This document shows, piece after piece, positions 25,198 to 34,978 of a DNA stretch of 64,000 nucleotides (the stretch's first letter is position 1; each line of letters begins with the position of its first letter). This DNA is from Lapillicoccus jejuensis. Lineage in GTDB: Bacteria > Actinomycetota > Actinomycetes > Actinomycetales > Dermatophilaceae. Under the pieces are notes generated by a model. It was not told where the DNA came from, ran no database searches, and saw nothing but the letters and a program-made list of their open reading frames with translations. The stretch covers positions 930,001 to 994,000 of the forward strand of contig NZ_VFMN01000001.1 in assembly GCF_006715055.1 (NCBI RefSeq), read 5' to 3'. The translations under genes and the position numbers were made by a program.

Positions 25198-27015
25198 TCA
25201 GGGGGTCGTGAGCGGGTCCGCCCAGCGCACGACGTAGCTGCGCGGCGTCGCGTGGACGGGGGCCGAGCCGTCGTCGTCCACGACCGCCCACGTGGTCCCG
25301 CCGTGCCCGACGACGCCGGCGACCCGGTCGTACGGCAGCCGGTACGTCGTCCGCGACGCGCCCAGCGCCTGCTCGACCGCTCCCCCGGTGGTCGTCAGCC
25401 AGCCGCGGTCGGCGGCCGCCGCGTCGACGAACCGGCCGAGGCCGAGGTCCCAGCGCAGCGGCGCGGTGTCGCCCCACGCCACGACCGAGCCGGTGCGGGT
25501 CGCCGGCACCCGGCCGACCTCCCGCAGGTCGTTCGGCCGGTGCCGCACGGCGGTCCACTGCTCACCGCTCGCCGGCGTGCCGGTGCGCGCGAGGGTCCAC
25601 ACGTCGCCGCCGCGGATGGTGACGACGTCGGTCGGCCCGAGGTGCACGACCCGGACCAGCCGGTGCCGGTCGTCGAGGACGGCCGCGGTCCCGGCCGAGT
25701 CGACGGCGTACGACGTCGTGCCGGCGGTCACCGAGACGGTCGTCCCCCGCCCGAACCCGGTGACCGGGACCGGCTTGCCGAGGTCGGTGACGAGGAGCAG
25801 CTGCGGCAGCGAGCCGGGGGTGACGACGAGGGCCCCGGCCGCCTTCGGCAGCGGGGCGACGACGGCGGCGGGGACCGACGCGGCGCCGTACGCCCCGGTG
25901 CGCGGGTCGAGCGCGACGAGCCGGTGGTCGCGGGTCAGCACCCAGGTGGCGCCCCCGGGGGCGGCGAAGGCGGAGACGGCGCGCGCCGGGAGCGGCGTGA
26001 CGTCGGAGACCCGGACGTAGTCGACCTCGTGCGCGTGCGGGTCGCCGACGACCGCCCGCTGGCCGAGCGACAGCACGGTGAGGCCGAGGACGCCGAGGAC
26101 GGCGCTGACGACGAAGAGGTGGCGGGCCCACGGAGCGTGCCCGGTGACGAAGGAGCCGAGCGAGCGCAGCGAGCCGTCGGCGGGCAGCCGGCGCCGCTCG
26201 TCGAGGTCCTCCTGCGGCTCGAGGCGCAGCAGGTCGGGCAGCTCACGCACCCACGGCAGCAGGGTGACGAGCGTCGCGCCCGCGGCGGTGGCGACGGGCA
26301 GGACGAGGACGAGCGCGGCGAGCAGGGCGACGACGAGCAGCCCGAGCGGCACCCCGAGCCGGGCGCCGCCGACGACGACGGCGAGGGCGGTCACCCCGGT
26401 GCCGACGACGCTCGTCCCGCAGGCGACGACGGCGCAGAGCAGGGCCACCCGCTCGAGGCGACGCACCGACGGCCGGGTGGCGCGCCACGCGGCGGCCAGG
26501 GCGACGGCGTACGGCAGCCCGGTGCCGAGGGTGACGAAGGCGGTCACCGCGTCGCCGTGGGCGGGGTCCACGGGGTTCCCGGCCGCGCCGAGCCAGCCGA
26601 CGAGCAGCCGGGCCCCGCCCCAGGTGCCCGGGTCCGCGACGTAGACGTGGCCGAGCGCGCGGGCGAGGACGGTCGCGACGAGGACGGCCGGGACGAGGAG
26701 GACGGCCGTGGCGGTCCACAGCCGCAGGTCTCCGCGGGCGAGCAGCAGCACGCAGGCCGCGGTCCCGAGCGCGAGGGGGTGCAGCGCCGACCAGGCCTGG
26801 GAGTGCGACGCGGCGACGAACCCGACTCCGGCGACCCCGGCGACGACGAGGACCGAGGCGGTGAGCCGCAGCAGCCGCCGCGCGTCCGTCCCGAGCCGGG
26901 CTCGCGGACGGCCGTCCGCCCGACCGGTGAGCAGGCTGCTGGTGCCCGTGACGACGAGCAGCGGGATGGCGAGCACGGCTGCCGCCGCCGCCACCGTGGT
27001 GGTCCATCCGAGCAC
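25198..27015 (-). CDS. large membrane protein with C-terminal extracytoplasmic propeller-like domain
   Basis: A 605-aa protein I cannot place in a named family. The first 320 residues have about nine to ten hydrophobic helices (for example VLVLPVATAAGATLVTLLPW). A cytoplasmic loop (LRLEPQEDLDERRRLPADGS) follows, then one more helix (HLFVVSAVLGVLGLTVLSLG). The last 240 residues are strand-rich with repeated WVLTRDHRLVALDPRTGAYG and VWTLARTG patterns, like a PQQ/WD-type propeller facing outside. GTG 27015 is supported by GGAGGGGGA eight bases upstream. It diverges from the acylase gene. Confidence 0.6.
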   Translation of the reverse strand: MLGWTTTVAAAAAVLAIPLLVVTGTSSLLTGRADGRPRARLGTDARRLLRLTASVLVVAGVAGVGFVAASHSQAWSALHPLALGTAACVLLLARGDLRLWTATAVLLVPAVLVATVLARALGHVYVADPGTWGGARLLVGWLGAAGNPVDPAHGDAVTAFVTLGTGLPYAVALAAAWRATRPSVRRLERVALLCAVVACGTSVVGTGVTALAVVVGGARLGVPLGLLVVALLAALVLVLPVATAAGATLVTLLPWVRELPDLLRLEPQEDLDERRRLPADGSLRSLGSFVTGHAPWARHLFVVSAVLGVLGLTVLSLGQRAVVGDPHAHEVDYVRVSDVTPLPARAVSAFAAPGGATWVLTRDHRLVALDPRTGAYGAASVPAAVVAPLPKAAGALVVTPGSLPQLLLVTDLGKPVPVTGFGRGTTVSVTAGTTSYAVDSAGTAAVLDDRHRLVRVVHLGPTDVVTIRGGDVWTLARTGTPASGEQWTAVRHRPNDLREVGRVPATRTGSVVAWGDTAPLRWDLGLGRFVDAAAADRGWLTTTGGAVEQALGASRTTYRLPYDRVAGVVGHGGTTWAVVDDDGSAPVHATPRSYVVRWADPLTTP

Positions 27016-27145
27016 GGCCCGTCCCCCTCCGACACTGGAGCCTGGGGGGATTGTCGGGCCTGGCGGGCCCGGAGGGAAGACCTCGTCCGGCACCGCGACG
27101 GCATCGTGACCCGCGCCGGTTGCGCGGCGCACCTAGGGTGGCCGG

Positions 27146-29248
27146 ATGGCCCGCCTGCTCCGCGACGCGTACGGCGTGCCGCACCTCGTCGCCGCCTCCC
27201 TGCCCGACCTGCTGCGCGCGCAGGGGTGGGTGACCGCGCACGACCGCACCTGGCAGCTGGAGCACCTGCGGCGGCGGGCGAGCGGCACCCTCGCCGAGCT
27301 GCTCGGCCCCGGCCGCGGCGGCTCGGTCCTCGCCGCCGACGTCCTCGCCCGCCGGGCGGGCGTCGTCGAGCAGGCCCGGCGGGCGTACGACGCCCTGCGC
27401 GAGGACACCCGCGCGGCGCTGGCGTCGTACGTCGAGGGGGTCAACGCGGGCCTGCGGTCCGACGCCGCCGAGCTGGTCGCGCTCGGGGCGACGCCGGGGC
27501 GGTGGGAGCCGTGGACGCCGCTGGAGACCTTCCTCGTCCAGCACCTGCTCTTCGCCCGGCTGCCCGGCAAGCTGTGGTCCGCGCGGCTGCGCGAGGTGCT
27601 CGGCGACGACGCGCGGCTGCTCTCGAGCGAGGGACCGAGCCCGAGCGGGTCGAACGCGTGGGCGGTCGGTGGGGAGCGGACGGCGTCGGGGCTGCCGCTC
27701 GTCGCCGGCGACCCGCACCGGGACCACGCGTCGCCGGGGCCGTACCTGCAGGTGCGGCTGCGCAACGAGGACCCGGCGGATCCCTTCGACGTCGTCGGCT
27801 TCTCCTTCGCGGGGGTGCCGGGGGTGCAGCACTTCGCCCACGCCGGCGAGGTGGCGTGGGCGATCACCAACGGGCAGGCGGACTACCAGGACGCGTTCCG
27901 CGAGGAGCTGCGCCGGACCGCTGACGGCGGGGTCGAGGCGCGCGGGCCGCGCGGGTGGGAGCCGGCGACGGCGCACCGCGAGACGGTGTCGGTCGCGGCC
28001 GGCGAGCCCGTCCAGGTCGAGGTCGTGCGGACCGCGCGTGGACCGGTCTTCCACGGGGAGGTCGGCGGCTCGGGTGGGGCGCTGTCGCTGCGGGCGGCGT
28101 CGGACGTCGTGGGCGAGCTCGGGTTCGACGCGCTGCTGCCGCTGCTGCGGGCGCGGTCCGTCGCCGACGTCGAGGCGGCCCTGGGGCACTGGGTCGAGCC
28201 GGTCAACAACCTCGTCGTCGCCGACCGCGCGGGCGCGGTCCGCTACGCGCTCGTCGGGCGGGTGCCGCTGCGCGACGACCGCAACCGCCGCGGACCGGTG
28301 CCGGCCTGGGAGGCCGGTCACGAGTGGACCGGCTGGCTCGACGGCGCGCGGTACGACGTCGCGCCCGACGGCGTCGTCGTCACCGCCAACGAGCGACGCG
28401 GCGCCGAGAGCGACCTCGTCGGGACGGCCTTCGCGTCGCCGCACCGGGCGGGCCGGCTGCGCGAGCTGATGGACGGGAGGACCGGGCTCGACGTCGAGGA
28501 CATGGCAGCGCTGCACGCGGACGTGCGCGTCGGGGTGCACGGGAGTGTCGTCGCGTTCCTGTCCTCGCTCGACGACGCCGGGCTGTCGGACGCGGGGCGG
28601 GAGCTGCGCGCCGCCGTGCTGTCGTGGGACGGCGAGGCGTCGGTGGGGTCCACCGGGGTGACCGCGTTCGCCCGGTGGCGGGCGGCCTTCGCGCGCCGGG
28701 TCGCCGACGAGCCGGTCTTCGCCGCCCTGCGCGAGCCGGTCGACCTGCCGGCGCCGCTCGCGGCGGTGCACGACCTGCCGCACCAGGTCGCGCTCGGGCT
28801 CGGGTCGCTCCTGTCCGACGCGGCGGGGCCGGCGCCCTTCGGCCTCGACCTCCCGGCGCTCGCCACGGCGGCGCTGGAGGACGCGGCGGCCGAGGGCCCG
28901 CTGCGGCCCTGGGGCGAGGTGCACACGCTGTCGCCGGCCCACGCCTTCGACGCGGTCGACGGGCTCGAGGCCCCGGGCGTGCCGCGGCCCGGGCTGCGCG
29001 GCGACGTCGAGACGGTGTGCTGCGAGGGGTCGTGGACGCCGTACAGCGAGGTCGCCTACCGCGGCTCGGTCGCGCGGTACGCCTGGGACCTCGCCGACGT
29101 CGCGCGCAGCGGGTGGGTCGTCCCGCTCGGCGCCGACGGCGACCCGGCGGGCGCGCACCACGGCGACCAGGCGACGCCGTACGCCGACGTGCGGCTGCTG
29201 CCGGTCGTCACCGACCTCGCCGCGCTGCGCGAGGAGCCGCTCGGCTGA
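27146..29248 (+). CDS. penicillin acylase family protein (Ntn hydrolase), apparently cytoplasmic
   Basis: A 700-aa Ntn hydrolase. The precursor cleavage site and nucleophile are in PSGSNAWAVGG: serine 169 would become the new N-terminus of the beta chain. It also has the LVAGDPHRDHASPG and FAHAGEVAWAITNGQADYQD blocks of the family. Relatives cleave amide bonds of penicillins, acyl-homoserine lactones or other N-acyl compounds. Unlike classic penicillin acylases it has no signal peptide, so it should act in the cytoplasm. TAGGGT ends six bases before ATG 27146 (leaderless). Full length. Confidence 0.88.
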   Translation: MARLLRDAYGVPHLVAASLPDLLRAQGWVTAHDRTWQLEHLRRRASGTLAELLGPGRGGSVLAADVLARRAGVVEQARRAYDALREDTRAALASYVEGVNAGLRSDAAELVALGATPGRWEPWTPLETFLVQHLLFARLPGKLWSARLREVLGDDARLLSSEGPSPSGSNAWAVGGERTASGLPLVAGDPHRDHASPGPYLQVRLRNEDPADPFDVVGFSFAGVPGVQHFAHAGEVAWAITNGQADYQDAFREELRRTADGGVEARGPRGWEPATAHRETVSVAAGEPVQVEVVRTARGPVFHGEVGGSGGALSLRAASDVVGELGFDALLPLLRARSVADVEAALGHWVEPVNNLVVADRAGAVRYALVGRVPLRDDRNRRGPVPAWEAGHEWTGWLDGARYDVAPDGVVVTANERRGAESDLVGTAFASPHRAGRLRELMDGRTGLDVEDMAALHADVRVGVHGSVVAFLSSLDDAGLSDAGRELRAAVLSWDGEASVGSTGVTAFARWRAAFARRVADEPVFAALREPVDLPAPLAAVHDLPHQVALGLGSLLSDAAGPAPFGLDLPALATAALEDAAAEGPLRPWGEVHTLSPAHAFDAVDGLEAPGVPRPGLRGDVETVCCEGSWTPYSEVAYRGSVARYAWDLADVARSGWVVPLGADGDPAGAHHGDQATPYADVRLLPVVTDLAALREEPLG

Positions 29249-29263
29249 GCGGCCCCTCGCGCG

Positions 29264-31315
29264 TCACGCGGACGGGCGCGGGGCCATCCGGGCGCCGGCG
29301 AGGACTGGGCCCGCCTCGGCACCCGGGTCGACCTCGGCCGCCGCGCCGGCGAACTGCGCGGTGTACAGCCGCGCGTAGGCGCCGTCGCGCGCGAGCAGGT
29401 CGTCGTGCGTGCCCTGCTCGACGATGCGGCCGTCCTCCATGACGAGGATGACGTCGGCGTCGCGGATCGTCGAGAGGCGGTGCGCGATGACGAAGCTCGT
29501 CCGGTCGCTGCGCAGCGCCCGCATGGCCTGCTGCACGAGCAGCTCGGTGCGGGTGTCGACCGAGCTCGTCGCCTCGTCGAGGATGAGCAGGTCGGGCCGG
29601 GCGAGGAACGCGCGGGCGATGGTGACGAGCTGCTTCTCGCCGGCGCTGATGTTGCCGGCCTCGGAGTCGAGGACGGTGTCGTAGCCGTCGGGCAGCGAAT
29701 GGACGAAGCGGTCGACGTACGTCGCCCTGGCCGCCTCGAGCATCTCGTCCTCGGTCGCGTCGGGGCGCGCGTAGAGGATGTTGTCGCGGATGGTGCCGGC
29801 GAAGAGCCAGGTGTCCTGCAGCACCATGCCGATCCGCGACCGCAGGTCGTGGCGCGACATCCGCGTGATGTCGACGCCGTCGAGGGTGATCCGCCCGCCC
29901 TGCAGCTCGTAGAACCGCATGACGAGGTTGACCAGCGTCGTCTTGCCGGCGCCGGTCGGGCCGACGATGGCGACGGTCTGGCCGGGCTCGACGCGGAGGT
30001 CGAGGTGCTCGATGAGCGGGCGGTCGGGCACGTAGGAGAACGACACGTCCTCGAAGGCGACGCGGCCGCTCGCGCGGGTCACCGGCTCCGTCGTCGAGTC
30101 GGGCACCTGCTCGTCGGCGTCGAGGATCTCGAAGACGCGCTCCGCCGATGCGACGCCGGACTGGAGCAGGTTGGCCATCGACGCGACCTGGGTGAGCGGC
30201 TGGGTGAACTGGCGCGAGTACTGGATGAACGCCTGAACCTCGCCGAGGGTCATCCCGCCGCTCGCCACGCGCAGGCCCCCGACGACGGCGATGACGACGT
30301 AGTTGAGGTTCCCGATGAACATCATCGCGGGCATGATGATGCCGCTGATGAACTGCGCGCCGAAGGCCGCCTGGTAGAGCTCGTCGTTCTTCCGGTCGAA
30401 CGCCGCCTGGGCCTCCTTCTGGCGGCCGAAGACCTTGACCAGACCGTGCCCGGTGAAGGTCTCCTCGACGATCCCGTTGAGCGCGCCGGTGTGGCCCCAC
30501 TGGGCGACGAACAGCTTCTGCGAGCGCTTGGCGATCAAGGTGGTGACGAGCATCGAGATCGGGATGGTCACGAGGGCGATGAGCGCCAGCATCCACGAGA
30601 TCGAGAACATCATCGCGAGCATCGCGACGACGGTGAGCAGCGAGGTGAGCAGCTGGCTGAGCGTCTGCTGCAGCGACTGCTGGACGTTGTCGACGTCGTT
30701 GGTGACGCGGCTCAGCAGCTCGCCTCGGGGCTGGCCGTCGAAGTACGGCAGCGGGAGGCGGTTGAGCTTGGCCTCGACCTGGGCGCGCAGGTCGTAGACG
30801 ACCGTCGTGACGGCGCGGGCGAGCAGGCGGCCGGCGACCCACTGGACGAGCGCCGAGACGACGTACAGGCCGATGACGAGGAGCAGGACGTCGCGCAGGG
30901 CGGTGAAGTCGATGCCGCGACCCGGCACGAGGTCGATTCCCGAGATGAGGTCCGCGAGCTGCCCCTGACCCTGCCCGCGCAGCTGCTCCATGACCTGGTC
31001 CTTGCTGACCCCGGACGGCAGCCGCTTGCCGAAGTAGCCGGCGAAGATCAGGTCGGTCGCGTTGCCGAGGATGCGCGGGCCGAGCGCGCTGAGCACGACG
31101 CTGACGACCGACATGACGACGACGAGGAGGACGGTGGCCCGCTGGGGACGGAGCCGCCCGAGCAGCCGCTTGGCCGACGGGACGAAGTCCTTCGACTTCT
31201 CGCCGCCCATGGCCATGCCCATCGGGCCGCGGTTCGCGCCGGCGGCGCGGGTCGGTCCGCGGCGCGCCTCGGCGGCCTTCTCCTCGGCGCTCTTGACGCC
31301 CTCCGCCTCGCTCAC
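29264..31315 (-). CDS. ABC exporter half-transporter, subunit with canonical ATPase site
   Basis: A 683-aa fused permease-ATPase. After a 55-residue charged N-terminal extension come six membrane helices, then the nucleotide-binding domain with IVGPTGAGKTTLV (Walker A), NISAGEKQLVTIARAFL (signature) and LLILDEATSSVDT (Walker B with catalytic glutamate). GTG 31315 overlaps the previous gene's stop (GTGA), so the two half-transporters are one operon and should form a heterodimeric exporter of the TM287/288 or BmrCD type, expelling drugs or lipophilic substrates. The operon has a MerR-type promoter upstream of the first gene. Confidence 0.93.
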   Translation of the reverse strand: MSEAEGVKSAEEKAAEARRGPTRAAGANRGPMGMAMGGEKSKDFVPSAKRLLGRLRPQRATVLLVVVMSVVSVVLSALGPRILGNATDLIFAGYFGKRLPSGVSKDQVMEQLRGQGQGQLADLISGIDLVPGRGIDFTALRDVLLLVIGLYVVSALVQWVAGRLLARAVTTVVYDLRAQVEAKLNRLPLPYFDGQPRGELLSRVTNDVDNVQQSLQQTLSQLLTSLLTVVAMLAMMFSISWMLALIALVTIPISMLVTTLIAKRSQKLFVAQWGHTGALNGIVEETFTGHGLVKVFGRQKEAQAAFDRKNDELYQAAFGAQFISGIIMPAMMFIGNLNYVVIAVVGGLRVASGGMTLGEVQAFIQYSRQFTQPLTQVASMANLLQSGVASAERVFEILDADEQVPDSTTEPVTRASGRVAFEDVSFSYVPDRPLIEHLDLRVEPGQTVAIVGPTGAGKTTLVNLVMRFYELQGGRITLDGVDITRMSRHDLRSRIGMVLQDTWLFAGTIRDNILYARPDATEDEMLEAARATYVDRFVHSLPDGYDTVLDSEAGNISAGEKQLVTIARAFLARPDLLILDEATSSVDTRTELLVQQAMRALRSDRTSFVIAHRLSTIRDADVILVMEDGRIVEQGTHDDLLARDGAYARLYTAQFAGAAAEVDPGAEAGPVLAGARMAPRPSA

Positions 31316-33051
31316 GCGACCACCTCCTCGCTCGCGGCGCGCTGGGACAGCACGATCTCCTGGTACGTCGGGCAGTGCTCGAGCAGCTCGTCGTGGGTGC
31401 CCTGACCGACGACCACGCCGTCGTCGAGGACGACGATGTGGTCGGCGTCGACGATGGTCGACACGCGCTGGGCGACGACGATGACCGTCGCGTCGCGGGT
31501 GACCGGCCGCAGCGCGGAACGGAGGCGGGCGTCGGTGCGCAGGTCGAGCGCGGAGAAGCTGTCGTCGAAGAGGTAGACGCCGGGGCGTCGTACCAGCGCT
31601 CTGGCGATGGCCAGGCGCTGGCGCTGGCCGCCGGAGACGTTGGTGCCGCCCTGGGCGATCGGGGCCTCCAGCTGCTCGGGCATCTCGCGGACGAAGTCCT
31701 CGGCCTGCGCGATCCGCAGCGCCTCCCAGAGCTCGTCGTCGGTCGCCTCGGGGTTGCCGTAGCGCAGGTTGCTCGCGACGGTGCCGGTGAAGAGGTAGGG
31801 CTTCTGCGGGACGAGCCCGATCTGCGACCACAGCGTGTCGAGCTCGAGCTCACGGATGTCGACGCCGCCTACGCGGACGGCGCCGCCGGTGACGTCGAAG
31901 AGGCGCGGGACCAGACCGACGAGCGTCGTCTTGCCCGCGCCGGTCGAGCCGATGACCGCGGTGGTGCGGCCGGGCTCGGCGCGGAGGCTGACGTCGCGCA
32001 GGACGGGGACCTCCGCGCCCGGGTAGTGGAAGTCGACGTGGTCGAGCTCCACCGTCATCCCGCCGCGCAGCTCGGTGCGCGCGCCCGGCGCCTCGGCGAC
32101 GGACGAGTCGGTGCCGAGGACCTCGCCGATGCGGTCGGCCGAGACCGCGGCGCGCGGGATCATCATCGACATGAAGGTCGCCATCATCACCGACATGAGG
32201 ATCTGGATGAGGTAGCTCATGAAGGCGGTGAGCTGCCCGATCTGCATGTCCCCGCTGTCGACCCGGCCGGCGCCGAACCACAGCACCCCGACCGAGGACA
32301 GGTTGAGGATGATCATGACGATCGGGAAGACGAGCGCCTGCAGCCGGCCCACCGCGAGGGCCGTGCGGGTGAGGGTGCGGTTGGCGTCGCCGAAGCGCTC
32401 GGTCTCGAGGTCCTCGCGGACGAAGGCCCGCACGACGCGGATGCCGGTGATCTGCTCGCGCAGGATCCGGTTGACCGAGTCGATCGACTTCTGCATCGAG
32501 CGGAACTGCGGCAGCATGCGCGAGACGACGGCGCCCACGGCCACGCCGAGCAGCGGCACCGCGACGGCGACGAGCCACGACAGGCCGACGTCCTCGCGCA
32601 GCGCCATGACGATGCCACCGACCATCATGATCGGCGCCGACACCATGAAGGCCAGCGCCATGAAGAGGACCATCTGGACCTGGGTCACGTCGTTGGTGTT
32701 GCGCGAGATGAGGGTCGGGGCGCCGAAGCCGCTGACCTCCTGGGCGGAGAAGCCGACGACCCGGTGGAAGATCGCGCCGCGCAGGTCGCGACCGACGCTC
32801 ATCGCGGTGCGCGCCGACAGGTAGGCGGCGAGGACGGTCGCGAGGATCTGCAGGATGCTGACGCCGAGCATCCAGCCGCCGATCCGGAAGATGTAGCCCG
32901 TGTCGCCGCGGGCCACGCCGTTGTCGATGATGTCGGCGTTGAGCGAGGGCAGGTAGAGCGAGGCGATCGTGCCGACGAGCTGGAGCACGACGACGACGAG
33001 CAGGGTGGAGCGGTACGGCGCCACGTGGCGTCGGACGAGCCGGACGAGCAT
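31312..33051 (-). CDS. ABC exporter half-transporter, subunit with degenerate site
   Basis: A 579-aa half-transporter beginning MLVRLVRRHVAPYRSTLLVV with six helices and an ATPase domain: IGSTGAGKTTLV (Walker A), NVSGGQRQRLAIARALVR (signature) and VYLFDDSFSALD (Walker B). The catalytic glutamate after Walker B is aspartate here. That is the pattern of heterodimeric exporters in which one ATP site is non-hydrolysing and regulatory. It is the first gene of the operon. The promoter 54-84 bases upstream has a 19-base spacer with a 19-bp palindrome of MerR type. Confidence 0.93.
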   Translation of the reverse strand: MLVRLVRRHVAPYRSTLLVVVVLQLVGTIASLYLPSLNADIIDNGVARGDTGYIFRIGGWMLGVSILQILATVLAAYLSARTAMSVGRDLRGAIFHRVVGFSAQEVSGFGAPTLISRNTNDVTQVQMVLFMALAFMVSAPIMMVGGIVMALREDVGLSWLVAVAVPLLGVAVGAVVSRMLPQFRSMQKSIDSVNRILREQITGIRVVRAFVREDLETERFGDANRTLTRTALAVGRLQALVFPIVMIILNLSSVGVLWFGAGRVDSGDMQIGQLTAFMSYLIQILMSVMMATFMSMMIPRAAVSADRIGEVLGTDSSVAEAPGARTELRGGMTVELDHVDFHYPGAEVPVLRDVSLRAEPGRTTAVIGSTGAGKTTLVGLVPRLFDVTGGAVRVGGVDIRELELDTLWSQIGLVPQKPYLFTGTVASNLRYGNPEATDDELWEALRIAQAEDFVREMPEQLEAPIAQGGTNVSGGQRQRLAIARALVRRPGVYLFDDSFSALDLRTDARLRSALRPVTRDATVIVVAQRVSTIVDADHIVVLDDGVVVGQGTHDELLEHCPTYQEIVLSQRAASEEVVA

Positions 33052-33104
33052 GCAGGGGGCCTTTCGGGCAGGACGACGATCGGGCGGCGTGGCCGTCCAC
33101 CCCT

Positions 33105-33135
33105 ACCTTGCGCCCTCACCCCGGGTGAGGGTCAA
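33105..33135 (-). promoter_or_regulatory. MerR-type promoter of the ABC exporter operon
   Basis: Minus strand: TTGACC (33135-33130), a 19-base spacer, and CAAGGT (33110-33105) as -10. The spacer holds the palindrome CCCTCACC-cgg-GGTGAGGG (33131-33113). It shares TTGACCCTCACCCG and GTGAGG with the promoter of the TipA-like gene at 12.2 kb, so the same activator may bind both. Predicted start near 33098, leaving a 47-base leader. Confidence 0.75.
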
Positions 33136-33144
33136 CGAGGTTTG

Positions 33145-33957
33145 TCACGAGTCCGCGAACGCGCGCCCACCCTCGGCCCGGCCGGTGGCCGCCTCCTGCC
33201 AGAAGCCGTAGGTCCCCTGCTCCAGCAGCTCGCGAGCGGCCCCGACGAGGCCACCCATCGCCGCCCAGTAGAGCCCGGAACCGGTCGAGACGCGGGCGAC
33301 GCCGGACGCCGCGAGCTCGGCCACCGCCGGCGTGCCGGGCAGGGCGATGACGTTGAGCCGTGCGCCGGTGGGGGCGACGGCCCCGGCGAGGGTGCGGACC
33401 GCCGAGGCGGACTGGTGGCCCGGCGCGTAGACGACCGGGGCGCCCGCCTCGGCGAAGGCGACGAGGCGCCGTACGGCGTCGTCGAGGTCGGTGGAACCGT
33501 GGAAGCCGGCGTCCGCGCGGGCGGTGAGGACGACCCCCGTACGGCGTGCCGTGGCGGCCGCCGCGGCGACCCGCTCGACCGCGTGCTCGAGCGGGTAGGG
33601 CTGCTCGCGCACGGGGTCCCAGTCCTCGACCGAGCAGCCGGCGAGCCCCGCCTGCGCGGCGAGGGCGACGGTGGCGGCGACGCCGTCGGGGTCGTCGGCG
33701 TAGCCGTTCTCGAGGTCGGCCGAGACCGGGACGGGCACGGCCGCCGCCACCGCGGCGGCGTGGGCGAGGGCCTCGTCCCGGCCGACCTGGCCGTCAGGAC
33801 GCCCACCCGCGCCGGCGAGCCCCGCGCTCGTGGTCCCGAGGGCCCGGGCGCCGAGGCCGACGAGCAGCCGCGCCGAGCCGAGGTCCCACGGGTTGGGCAG
33901 GAGCAGCGGCCGGCCGGGGACGTGGAGGGCGAGGAAGTCGTCGGGTGCCGTGGTCAC
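33145..33957 (-). CDS. isocitrate lyase/PEP mutase superfamily protein
   Basis: A 270-aa TIM-barrel enzyme. It has LLLPNPWDLGSARLLVGLGA at the start, VPVSADLENGYADDPDGVAA (the metal-binding DxEnGY region) and AGCSVEDWDPV, with the VLTARADAGFHG strand. These place it in the PEP mutase/oxaloacetate-hydrolase-like group, which makes or breaks C-C or C-P bonds of 2-oxo acids. The lyase KKCGH motif is absent, so it is not isocitrate lyase. TAGCGT ends seven bases before GTG 33957 (leaderless), inside the stop region of the APH-like gene. Substrate unknown. Confidence 0.82.
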   Translation of the reverse strand: MTTAPDDFLALHVPGRPLLLPNPWDLGSARLLVGLGARALGTTSAGLAGAGGRPDGQVGRDEALAHAAAVAAAVPVPVSADLENGYADDPDGVAATVALAAQAGLAGCSVEDWDPVREQPYPLEHAVERVAAAAATARRTGVVLTARADAGFHGSTDLDDAVRRLVAFAEAGAPVVYAPGHQSASAVRTLAGAVAPTGARLNVIALPGTPAVAELAASGVARVSTGSGLYWAAMGGLVGAARELLEQGTYGFWQEAATGRAEGGRAFADS

Positions 33958-33967
33958 CCACCGGACG

Positions 33968-34906
33968 CTAGCCCCGGTCGGCGAGGATCCGTCCGAGCGT
34001 GCGGGTCATGACGTCGGCCAGCGGGTGGCCGCGCGGGGTGTAGTAGGCGATGGCGCCGAGGGCCTGCTCGAGGGCGTTGAGCCGCGCCCGCTCCCAGGTC
34101 GCGTCGTCCGCACCGACGAGCTCGCGGAAGCGCGGGCGCGCCGACGGGGCGACGACGGCCCAGGCGGGGACGAGGTCGAGCGCCGGGTCGGCCGCGCTGA
34201 GATAACCCCAGTCGATGACGGCGCTGAGCCGCCCGTCCCGGACCAGGAGGTTGCCCGGGATGAGGTCTCCGTGGCTGAGGACGGGCGGGTGCCGCGCGTC
34301 GTCGTACGGCGCCGCGTCGGTCACGGCCGTCGCCGCGGCGACCACCTCGCGGACCGCGGCCGCGTCGACCGAGGGCGGCAGCGGGCCCTCGGCCCCGCCC
34401 AGCCACAGGTGGATGCGCTCCAGCACACCCTCGAGCGGGCCGCCGCGCCGGCCGTGGCCTCGGCGCCGTACGCCGTCCGTGGGCAGCGACCGCAGCGCGG
34501 TCACCACGCCGGCGAGGTCGCGGGCCAGCCGGTCCGCGCTGGGCGGCTCCTCGAGGACGGCGCGCGCCGCCCACGCGTCCTCGCCCTCGAGCCAGTGCAG
34601 GACGGCCCAGGCGAACGGGTACGACGGCCCGGGTCGCCCGAGGTGGACCAGCCCGGGGACGGCCACCGGGAGCCGGCCGTCGACCCGCCGCAGGTGACCG
34701 ACCTCCTCGCGCAGGCTGTCGGCCGCCCGGTCGGTGCGCGGGACCCGGACGAGCAGGTCGTCGCCGAGCCGGCGGACGGCATGGTCGGTACCGGTGTCCC
34801 CCACCGGGATGAGCGCGCGGTCGGCCCAGGCGGGGGTCTGCGCGCGCAGCAGCGCCCGGACGACGGGCTCGTCCGTGTCGACCTCGTCGTCGTGGATGCG
34901 CGGCAC
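33968..34906 (-). CDS. APH-family small-molecule kinase
   Basis: A 312-aa phosphotransferase of the aminoglycoside phosphotransferase/choline-kinase fold. It has the catalytic loop PVLSHGDLIPGNLLV and the metal-binding SAVIDWGYLSAADPA, with LVRVPRTDRA as the nucleotide-side strand. It transfers phosphate from ATP to a hydroxyl of a small molecule. Homologues in soil actinobacteria are often not resistance genes, and no specific resistance subgroup is evident. GTG 34906 gives the right length. It lies ten bases upstream of the PEP-mutase-like gene and diverges from the aminotransferase gene. Confidence 0.8.
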   Translation of the reverse strand: MPRIHDDEVDTDEPVVRALLRAQTPAWADRALIPVGDTGTDHAVRRLGDDLLVRVPRTDRAADSLREEVGHLRRVDGRLPVAVPGLVHLGRPGPSYPFAWAVLHWLEGEDAWAARAVLEEPPSADRLARDLAGVVTALRSLPTDGVRRRGHGRRGGPLEGVLERIHLWLGGAEGPLPPSVDAAAVREVVAAATAVTDAAPYDDARHPPVLSHGDLIPGNLLVRDGRLSAVIDWGYLSAADPALDLVPAWAVVAPSARPRFRELVGADDATWERARLNALEQALGAIAYYTPRGHPLADVMTRTLGRILADRG

Positions 34907-34978
34907 GGGGCGACACCCTGCCAGCGGCGGGCGGGACGGGCCAGCCGGTTTCCGGCCGCGCCGTCTAGGGTCGGCGCC

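Noticed and set aside
33968-34906. Calling the APH-like kinase an antibiotic resistance gene
   Set aside because: It has the general kinase motifs only; nothing points to an aminoglycoside or macrolide subgroup.
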